NCBI GenBank assembly: GCA_027596195.1
Contig: JADGJG010000067.1
Span: 1 to 52,891 of the forward strand
Source of the DNA: Podochytrium sp. JEL0797
Lineage: Eukaryota > Chytridiomycota > Chytridiomycetes > Chytridiales > Chytriomycetaceae
Length of the DNA stretch: 52,891 nucleotides
Direction: 5' to 3'
In this document: positions 45,412-52,891 of the stretch, piece by piece
Layout: each line of letters starts with the position of its first letter
Numbering within the stretch: position 1 is the stretch's first letter
The notes under the pieces: model-generated
What the model was told of the DNA's origin: nothing
Seen by the model: only the letters and a program-made list of their open reading frames with translations
Databases searched by the model: none
Translations under genes and position numbers: made by a program

Positions 45412-47774
45412 TCGTGTGACTAATTTCAATGTTGTGACCAGCACGTCGACCACGGAAAGAGTACGTCTCCCGTTGTGCCCGAAATGCGACTCGAACCCGG
45501 ATTTTAACACTATTTCTAGGTACTCTTTCCGACTCGCTTGTTGCCAAGGCCGGAATCATTGCCGGAGCCCGTGCCGGAGATGCCCGTTACATGGATACCC
45601 GCCAGGACGAAATCGACCGTGGTATCACCATCAAGTCGACTGCCATCACCCTGAACTTCGAGATGCCCGAGGAGGACATGAAGGAGATCAAGCAGTTGAC
45701 GGACGGAAACTCTTTCCTCATCAACTTGATCGACTCCCCCGGTCACGTTGACTTCTCGTCCGAGGTTACCGCCGCCCTCCGTGTCACTGACGGAGCCCTC
45801 GTTGTCGTCGACACCATTGACGGTGTCTGTGTCCAGACCGAGACCGTTTTGCGTCAGGCTCTTGGAGAGCGTATCAAGCCCGTCATCATCATCAACAAGG
45901 TGGACCGTGCTTTGCTCGAGCTCCAGGTTGACAAAGAGTCCCTCTACACCGTGAGTAGTTTTTGATTTTTTTGGTTTGTTTTGATCACCCAATTTCTCAT
46001 CTCCTTGTTTAGAACTTCCGTAACACCATCGAGAACGTGAACGTCGTCATTGCCACCTACCACATTGACGCCCTCGGTGACACCCAGGTTCAGCCTGAGC
46101 AGGGTACCGTCTGTTTCGGTTCCGGTCTCCACGGATGGGCTTTCACCCTCCGTCAGTTCGCTGCCCTCTACTCCAAGAAGTTCGGTGTTGCCAAGGAGAA
46201 GATGATGCTCAAGCTCTGGGGAGACAACTACTTCAACCCCGCCACCAAGAAGTGGACCACCAGGGCCAACGACGCCGACGGCAAGCCCCTTGAGCGTGCC
46301 TTCAACATGTTCGTCTTGGACCCCATCTACAAGCTCTTCGACTCCATCATGAACTTCAAGAAGGACCAGACCGCTTCCCTCCTCGAGAAGCTCAACATTG
46401 TCCTCAAGTCCGAGGACCGTGAGTTGGAAGGAAAGGCCCTCCTCAAGACCGTCATGCGTACTTTCTTGCCCGCTGCCGACGCCATTCTTGAGATGATGGT
46501 CATCCACTTGCCATCCCCCGTCACTGCCCAGAAGTACCGTATGGAGGGTCTCTACGAGGGTCCCCACGACGACGAGTGCGCCATTGCCATTCGTGACTGT
46601 GACCCCAACGGTCCCCTCATGCTCTACGTCTCCAAGATGGTGCCCACCTCCGACAAGGGTCGTTTCTACGCTTTCGGTCGTGTCTTCTCTGGAACCGTCC
46701 GTGCCGGACAGAAGGTCCGTATCCAGGGACCCAACTACATCCCCGGAAAGAAGGACGATCTCTTCGTCAAGAACGTCCAGCGTACCGTCCTCATGATGGG
46801 TCGTACCGTCGAGGCCATCGAGGACTGCCCCTGTGGAAACATTGTCGGTCTTGTCGGAATCGACCAGTTCTTGCTCAAGTCTGGTACCCTCTCTACGTCC
46901 GAGACTGCCCACAACCTGAAGGTCATGAAGTTCTCTGTCTCCCCCGTCGTGCAGATCGCCGTCGAGTGCAAGAACGCCAACGACTTGCCCAAGCTCGTTG
47001 AGGGTCTCAAGCGTCTCTCCAAGTCTGACCCTTGTGTCCTCTGTTACACCTCCGAGTCTGGAGAGCACATTATTGCCGGAGCTGGTGAGCTCCACTTGGA
47101 GATTTGTCTCAAGGATCTCGAGGAGGACCACGCCGGTGTTCCTTTGAGAAAGGGTGACCCCGTCGTCCAGTACCGTGAGACCGTCCAGGCCGAGTCTTCC
47201 ATCGTTGCCTTGTCCAAGTCCCCCAACAAGCACAACCGTATCTTCATGAAGGCCCTTCCCTTGGCTGAGGAGCTCGCCAACGACATTGAGACCGGAAAGG
47301 TGTCCCCCAAGGACGATTTCAAGGTCCGTGCCCGTATCCTCGCTGACGAGTACGAGTGGGATGTTACCGACGCCCGTAAGATTTGGTGCTTCGGACCCGA
47401 GACCACCGGTGCCAACTTGTTGGTCGATGTCACCAAGGGAGTCCAATACCTCAACGAAATCAAGGACTCTTGCGTGTCTGGATTCCAGTGGGCCACCAAG
47501 GAGGGTTGTCTCATGGACGAGAACATGCGTTCCATCCGTTTCAACGTCATGGATGTTGTCCTCCACGCCGATTCCATCCACAGAGGAGCCGGTCAGCTTA
47601 TCCCCACCGCTCGTCGTGTCGTCTTTGCCTCCTACCTCACTGCCTCCCCGGCCATCCAGGAGCCCGTCTACCTTGTCGAGATCCAGTGTCCGGAAACCGC
47701 CATCGGAGGAATCTTCACCGTGCTCAACAGACGTCGTGGTGTCCTCATTGGACAGGAGCAGAAGCAGGGAACTC
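42985..47774 (+). repeat. 2,395-bp tandem duplication within the EF-2 gene
   Basis: Unit 1 is 42985-45379, unit 2 is 45380-47774. Unit 2 starts exactly at the GTGAGT donor of the intron after SVIA. Only a CT dinucleotide is shared upstream of the two starts (TTGCT and AACCT), so the join shows minimal microhomology. The units differ at roughly 1-2 percent of positions by eye, mostly third positions, and the differences are concentrated in the 3' two thirds; the first ~850 bp are almost identical. Confidence 0.93.
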
Positions 47775-48013
47775 CTCTCTTCAACGTTCGTGCCTACCTT
47801 CCCGTCATGGAGTCTTTCGGATTCACCGGAGACTTGCGTGCCGCCACCGGAGGACAAGCTTTCCCCCAGTGTGTGTTCGATCACTGGGCCACCATGCCCA
47901 CCAACCCCATCGAGGTCGGATCCAAGACGAACGAAATCATTTTGGCCATCCGTAAGAGAAAGGGTCTCAAGGTCGAGACTCCCGTCTTGGAGGACTTCTA
48001 CGACAAGCTTTAA
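45442..48013 (+). CDS. EFT1: EF-2, copy B: intact body without its own 5' exons
   Basis: Exons 45442-45460, 45520-45950 and 46013-48013 encode HVDHGKST through the normal C-terminus LEDFYDKL. All GTPase motifs, RTVLMMGR, the diphthamide loop and the domain V segment [20 protein letters not shown] are present. It has no start codon of its own. If the donor at 42985 is spliced to the acceptor at 45441, skipping copy A, the message encodes exactly 842 aa, the length of yeast EF-2; this is the only full-length product the locus can make. If instead copy A is spliced through its terminal donor (45380) into copy B, the frame shifts and reaches a stop at about 45751. The codon use is strongly biased, as in highly expressed genes. 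Confidence 0.92.
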
Positions 48014-48600
48014 AAACCTCCTCTGGATCTTCTCTCTTCGTTTTGTGTAAATGATGATGGGTTCTTGTGTGTTGTTTTTTTAGTTTTTTTGGAAGTTTTT
48101 GTTTCCAAATCGTTGTTCAGTAAAAGTGTGTCGAAGGTTTATTTTTTTTGTATTAATTTTGGAATCTGGTTTCACGCCAAAAATCGCCAACAACTCAACC
48201 CACGGCCACGGCAGAAATATCCCTCCCTAATCTCTACCTCATTCTAAAAAGGGAATTCCCCGTGGAATGCTTGAGAAGCAATGCATGAAACTGCTGTAAT
48301 TAATCTGCGATTGGAAAAAACAGGAGATTGTGAGGAAGAAATGTTCCTGGTGTGCGGTAGCGACACAGCTATGGAATGGCTGCAACTGCTTGTCCAAATA
48401 CGCTACTTAATATGTAAATTTCACCTTTTTTTTAAACTTAAAAAAATAATATACATAAATAAATAAATTCGAAGACAAAGCCTTCAATCGATAACAATCG
48501 TCTCCTCTCAATAATTCCTCCATTCACATGCCGCTTAGTAGCAGCAGCACCCCCGGGAACAGGCACACATTGTCGCCAGTTGGTGACCCTGCACACTCGT
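48014..48600. other. Convergent intergenic region
   Basis: The AT-rich 3' flank of EF-2, including a TTTTTTGTATTAATTTT tract near 48143, and the downstream flank of the RRM gene. No gene seen. Confidence 0.5.
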
Positions 48601-49325
48601 CTACGTCTCCGAGAAATGCGTGTGAGGTGGTCGCATCAGGGCAAGGGAAGCTTGCTGCATCGGTGCACCCACCGCACCAGAGCCCTCGGGTCGCGTGGCA
48701 CCAGCACCCGCAATACGTACCCCCGCAGGTTGGGAACCCAGACCCCGATTCCCAAAAATTACTTTATGACACGCATACGCATTCTTGGCCTTCCCAATAC
48801 TCGCATACCGCACAGCAACCCGCTTCGCATCCTTTTGCATTTGAATGCCCGTAATCGTGCCAAACTGCTCGAAATATTTGTTGACAGTGTCCAGCGTGCA
48901 CTCCTCGAGATGAATGTGTTCGAACACAATTATGTCGCTGGGTGGGTTGCGGTGGAGCTGTTCCTGTGAGGGGAAGCTTCCGCCGTTGGCGTGTTGCATG
49001 GGGTTTGGACCACCTGGACCATCCTGGAAGGATAGTTGCTGCTGCTGCTGGTGCTGATGTTGCTGTTGCTGTTGTTGGCGTTGTTTTTTTTGAAGCAGTT
49101 GCTGTTGCTGTTGCTGCAGTTGCTGCAGGAGACTCGAAGTAGAGGGACCTAAGCCTTTTGGGCACAAGGAGAATGTTAAATATAATTTGGATATGGATGG
49201 CAGTTTAAAAACAAAAACGAACCGATTCCGATCATGGGAGGCGACGGACCACCGTTCATGCCATATGGAGGCATGTTTGTGTTCATTCTCACGTCTGGGA
49301 TTCCCATTCCAGGCCCACTTCCCAT
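48601..49325 (-). CDS. PolyQ and RRM RNA-binding protein
   Basis: An upstream exon reads MGSGPGMGIPDVRMNTNMPP, YGMNGGPSPPMIGIG (likely ATG at 49325, just after a CACAG acceptor). It splices across a ~70-nt intron to LGPSTSSLLQQLQQQQQQLL and a Gln/His tract, then QDGPGGPNPMQHANGG and one RRM: DIIVFEHIHLEECTLDTVNK, YFEQFGTITGIQMQKDAKRV and AVRYASIGKAKNAYACHKVI. The RRM is closest in feel to that of RBM26/RBM27 (LNEHFSKFGTIVNIQV). The tail is Ala/Gly-rich. It may be the 3' half of one gene with the zinc-binding exons at 49.4-50.2 kb, since no clear promoter separates them. Confidence 0.65.
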
Positions 49326-49447
49326 AATTTTCAATGGACTGTGATTGAACGCACAATTTCCTCCCCCCCCTTGACAAAGTTATGGAATTAGAGAAAAGGA
49401 ATAAAAATTAAGGAAACAAAATACGAGAAAATACGTACTATATGTTG

Positions 49448-50162
49448 CTACATGTCCGTGGCACCAACACCGTAACCTGCGTTGTTGCTGTTGATGCCAA
49501 ATCCCTTTCCTATCAAAATGTTTTGCGTTTGCTGGGGTCTCGAAGGGGCTGGGTGTGCGGTTGGAGTTGCGGCAGGCGGGGTTGAATGAATTTGCGCCAG
49601 GTGGACCGCGAGACAGGAAGGAGAACACGCGTTGTGGTAGCAATCGACACAGAGATATGCAGATTTTTGTGCCACTGCTTTGCACTGAATACAAGGCGCA
49701 TGGGCCTCATCGTTGTGTTGCTTGAGGCACGCGGACGAGCAAAACGACAGGTTACAATGCGAGTTTGCGCCGATGAGGGTGAACACTCTGTTACACGTTC
49801 CAAGCTGACAGGTGACTTCGGGACAGAGTTTGTGTCCCACTTCGCAGATTTTCTTGATGTTTTGTCGCTGCGACGATTGACGCGGTACTGGCCTGCGACC
49901 CGAAAAGTTGTGATTAGATGTATTCGACAAGCATTGTCTTAGAAGGATTTTTGGGGATCCCTGAAGTGGGTGCATTGTGCGTCGCCTCGTGGCCTTTCAC
50001 GCGGATCGTCAGGAACAACATGATGGGCTGGAGCTCCCTCACTTTAAATTGGGAAATAGAAGCAGGAGAGGAGAGGTTCTTGCTGAGCGTAGCTGATCCC
50101 ATGCCAATGGTTTGCATGATGGTCTGCATGTCTTCGCCGCGAAGGAGCGAGGCGCCGTTCAT
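49448..50162 (-). CDS. Cys/His-rich zinc-binding protein
   Basis: A possible start MNGASLLRGEDMQTIMQTIG lies at 50162 with a good context (CAACC ATG). After an intron (acceptor GGGTCGCAG near 49892) the frame reads VPRQSSQRQNIKKICEVGHK, LCPEVTCQLGTCNRVFTLIG, HCNLSFCSSACLKQHNDEAH, CIQCKAVAQKSAYLCVDCYH and CSPSCLAVHLAQIH, then a Pro/Thr-rich segment and a stop at 49448. The Cys/His pattern suggests two or three zinc sites of MYND- or B-box-like type; I cannot name the family. Phase between the first exon and the zinc exon was not resolved, so an additional exon or another start is possible. Confidence 0.5.
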
Positions 50163-50563
50163 GGTTGCGGGGTTCTTTAGTAAGAGAAAATTTAGGCCGC
50201 AGAAAAGCAAAACCCCCGATTTTTGTACTCCCGAGATTACAGGGAGGACGGGGCTGGTCGTGACTCACAGTCATTTGACCCATCCCGCCCCCCTTGTCAA
50301 AACCGCACGACCCGCCCGTTGGACTTTCCCAATATTAGCCTTCACTCACGGGGTTGTAGCAAAATTGAACGCCCTTGTGAACAAATCACCCTTTGCCTGG
50401 AAGCTAAGTACTCCGAGATTTGCTGGAATCGCGCAGCAGTGCAAGCGTCTGGTAAAGAAAGTTCGAGACATTCTAGGGGGACGCGGTGATGGTATTTTAG
50501 CAAAACGGTGTTCTTGTTCTTGGTTCCCATTTTCTAATCTCCTTTTTTCTTCAAAGAAAAGAG
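50163..50563. promoter_or_regulatory. Bidirectional upstream region
   Basis: Separates the zinc-protein start (-) from TRM140 (+). It has no supported gene. The pyrimidine-rich TTTCTAATCTCCTTTTTTCTTC directly before the TRM140 ATG may contain its transcription start. Confidence 0.4.
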
Positions 50564-51733
50564 ATGGACACTCCGAGCTCGACGGCCTCCTCCACGCCAG
50601 GAACCCCCAACACCACCACCACCACCACCACGACCGAAACGCAAAAGGGCCGCAACCAGCGCCAAGGCGTCCGACAGAGTGCTCTCGAAGGATTCGGCGG
50701 TCGTGTGTTGGCAGACGAGGCCAAAGTGTTTGAACAGAACGCGTGGGACAATGCCGAGTGGACGCAGGAGGCCGAGGACAATGCATTGGCAAAGGTGGCG
50801 GTCCAGCGCGAGAATCCCGTGGCAGAGGCCGAGCGCGAGGCGTATAGTGCCGGAGCAAACGGTAAACACCAAAAAAAAAAAAAAAAACTCTGTGGATCCA
50901 CACTTTCACTCATCTCTCTCTCTCTCTCTCTCAACTAGAATTCTGGGACAAATTCTACTCCAACCACGCCCAAAACTTTTTCATGGACCGACACTGGCTC
51001 CGCCAAGAATTCCCCGAACTCTTCAAACCCACCGACGGATCCTCAACCCTCCACGCGGACGGCTCCAAAAAGACGGTTTTCGAAATTGGTTGCGGGGCAG
51101 GAAACACGGCGTTCCCGCTCCTCGCTGAAGACCCGTCCCTGTTTGTCTACGCGGCCGATTTCTCGTCGACGGCTGTGAAAGTGGTGCAAGAGAACCCCGT
51201 GTACAATGAATCGCAGTGCAAGGCGTTTGTGTATGATGTCACGTCCAAGGATGGGATCCCGCCAGAGATTCCGCGAGGGAGTGTGGATATTTGTGTGTGT
51301 ATTTTCGTGTTGAGTGCGTTGAATCCGCGGGATTGGGCTCAGGCGGCGCAGAATATTTATGACATCTTGAAACCGGGCGGGATTTGCTTGTTTAGAGGTG
51401 CGAATTATTCCCTCTCTCTATCCTCGAAAACTCCAGGATTCCTAACCCCCTTGATTTTTAGACTACGGTCGCTACGACATGGCCCAACTGCGCTTCAAAA
51501 AGGGCCGGCTTCTCGATGAAAACTTTTACATTCGCGGCGACGGCACGCAAGTGTACTTTTTTGCGCAGGACGAAGTGTCGCAATTCTTTCACCAGTTTGA
51601 AACCGTCCAGAACGTGGTGGACCGGCGGTTGCTCGTGAACCGGTCGCGACAGGTCAAAATGTATCGCGTGTGGATGCAGGGCAAGTTCCGAAAGCCGTTG
51701 GTGGCTGCTGGAGAACCTGCCGCATCAGAATAA
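50564..51733 (+). CDS. TRM140: tRNA N3-methylcytidine methyltransferase (TRM140/METTL2 type)
   Basis: Makes m3C at position 32 of certain tRNAs using SAM. Exons 50564-50861, 50939-51397 and 51462-51733 join in phase ([29 protein letters not shown]). After a Thr-rich N-terminus come [20 protein letters not shown] (N-terminal family motif), [16 protein letters not shown] motif [83 protein letters not shown] and [20 protein letters not shown]. The match to human METTL2 is continuous; no actin-binding extension as in yeast Abp140 is present. Complete, about 342 aa. Confidence 0.94.
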
Positions 51734-51839
51734 AAGAATTATCCATAACTATAATTTATTTGAGAGAAAACACATCACGCAAAGAGGGAAACCTCCATCG
51801 CAAAAACACGGCAAAAAAAAGAAGCAACCACCCGCAACT

Positions 51840-52891
51840 TCACTTCTTCTTGCGTCCACGCTTGGCCGGCTCCCCGCCGTACCCACTCGCCTCGACCCCA
51901 TCTTCCCCAATGACCCGCTTCTTGTCTCCCGCCGCCCCACCCGTCGCAGATGCGCCGTTCTCACCCTCATCCTCCTTTTGCAGAATCGCAATCAGCGTGG
52001 CACATCGCTTACTCAATTCCTAAGCACAACAGGAAGGGGGTAAAACAAATCCGTCAGCCCCAAACCCCAAGATCCCGCTCAAAAACCATAAAAAATAATA
52101 AACTCACAGCGGCAGTTCGCGACTTGATGAACCAATCGAACCGAAACAGCGCCGACTGCTTGATATCCTCCTTCATACGGTCATACACGTCTTCCGAAGC
52201 ATACCCGTACTTTTCCAAACACACCAGCTGCCAAACCCCGCCAAAAAAAATATTCAGCAAAACCACCCCCCCTACCCCACAAAAAAAAACACAAGCAGCT
52301 CACCATAAACCGATCCTCCTCCTCCGTAAAATTCTTTCCTTTACTCTGCCCATAATTCAACCGCAACTGCTGCAACGGCATCGTAAGGTCGCGGATGCGA
52401 TGCGACAAAATCTCTTGCACCCGGACTTGAACGGCAATCTTGTGTTCCCCGCGCTCAATCATGGTCAAATACTTTTCCCAGTCCGTGAGCTCCTTGTAAT
52501 GCGCCCAAAATTGTGCGTGGTAGGTTTCCACTTCTTCGGGGGTTTTGCCTTCCACTTCTTGCGAGATGGCGGCCACGTTGGATCTGGAAAGACCAAACCA
52601 CAAAAAAATAAGAAAACCGTCGTGGTAACAAACAGCTTATTAAAAATCCACAACTCACCGCCCATATTTCTCGTTCGCTCGGATAAACGACATGAATTCC
52701 TTCTTGTTCCAGTGATCAAACGACTGCTTCAACAGTTCTGCTTTTTCCTCAAGCTCCTCTTCCGTCAACGGTTCGGCTGTTAAACCCCGCATAATAAAAA
52801 CTCAGGAAACCCACCCCCCCCCGCCCCCCCCCCCCCGCCGCCCCAACCCTCCCAACAAAAGCACGCTAAACCCGCGTGCGACCGCGCGCCA
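51840..52891 (-). CDS. ISW1: ISWI chromatin-remodelling ATPase, C-terminal HAND-SANT-SLIDE part
   Basis: The 3' end of the nucleosome-spacing ATPase gene; the 5' part lies beyond the window. Exons read [38 protein letters not shown] (SANT), [40 protein letters not shown] (linker helix), [40 protein letters not shown] and [20 protein letters not shown] (SLIDE), colinear with human SMARCA5. It ends in a basic tail, KRGRKKK, stop at 51840. ISW1 and ISW2 types cannot be separated from this part. The last intron in view contains long C runs. Confidence 0.93.

Noticed and set aside
43549..45510. 653-codon open frame on the minus strand of EF-2 copy A
   Set aside because: It is the antisense shadow of strongly biased EF-2 codons; its translation is Val/Gly/Asp/Leu-rich with no domain, and the same shadow appears under copy B (45944-47884).

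Overview
This is a protein-dense eukaryotic nuclear window. Nearly every gene is split by short GT-AG introns (mostly 50-110 nt). The gene set is TRA1/TRRAP, SEC13, RPL20, eIF5A, PGK, RPSA, BUD22, NUDCD1, RER1, a PP2A B''-type subunit, EF-2, TRM140 and ISWI. I infer an early-diverging, probably zoosporic (chytrid-like) fungus: the gene structure is fungal, but several genes (NUDCD1, the FASS/PPP2R3C-type PP2A subunit, a HPS1/Fuzzy-like longin protein, a methyltransferase/ATP-grasp fusion) are unusual for Dikarya. The exact lineage is not proven by the sequence.

Layout. 1-2.39 kb: gene-free, built of degenerate units of about 155 bp. 2.39-16.47 kb (-): one complete TRA1/TRRAP gene. 16.7-18.4 kb (-): a small-exon gene with two C-x4-C-x10-C-x2-H modules, an inverted duplication of its 3' exon and a tandem duplication of an internal exon. 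18.8-20.3 kb (-): SEC13. 21.4-22.0 kb (+): RPL20 (L18a). 22.5-24.3 kb (-): HPS1/Fuzzy-like longin protein, divergent from 24.6-27.2 kb (+), a methyltransferase fused to a D-Ala-D-Ala-ligase-like ATP-grasp enzyme. 27.5-28.3 kb (+): eIF5A. 28.9-35.7 kb (-): PGK, RPSA, BUD22/SRFBP1 and a NUDCD1 without its CS domain. 36-37.8 kb: repeats and a decayed second copy of the methyltransferase gene. 37.9-42.0 kb (-): RER1, a C2H2 protein, the PP2A B'' subunit. 42.4-48.0 kb (+): EF-2 with a 2,395-bp tandem partial duplication. 48.6-50.2 kb (-): a polyQ/RRM protein and a Cys-rich zinc-binding protein. 50.6-51.7 kb (+): TRM140-type tRNA m3C methyltransferase. 51.8-52.9 kb (-): C-terminal part of ISWI, running off the window.

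How the genes relate. There is no operon-like pathway. The window mixes the translation machinery (EF-2, eIF5A, RPL20, RPSA, the tRNA modifier TRM140, the ribosome-biogenesis factor BUD22), chromatin factors (TRA1, ISWI) and early secretory traffic (SEC13, RER1).

Most notable: (1) to encode universally conserved residues, eIF5A appears to need a 1-nt and a 2-nt micro-exon, and EF-2 a 15-nt, a 4-nt and a 2-nt micro-exon; the EF-2 model then comes to exactly 842 aa. (2) The EF-2 tandem duplication begins exactly at a 5' splice site and leaves a truncated, diverging first copy. (3) The methyltransferase/ATP-grasp fusion has a pseudogene relative 10 kb away. (4) NUDCD1 lacks its CS domain.
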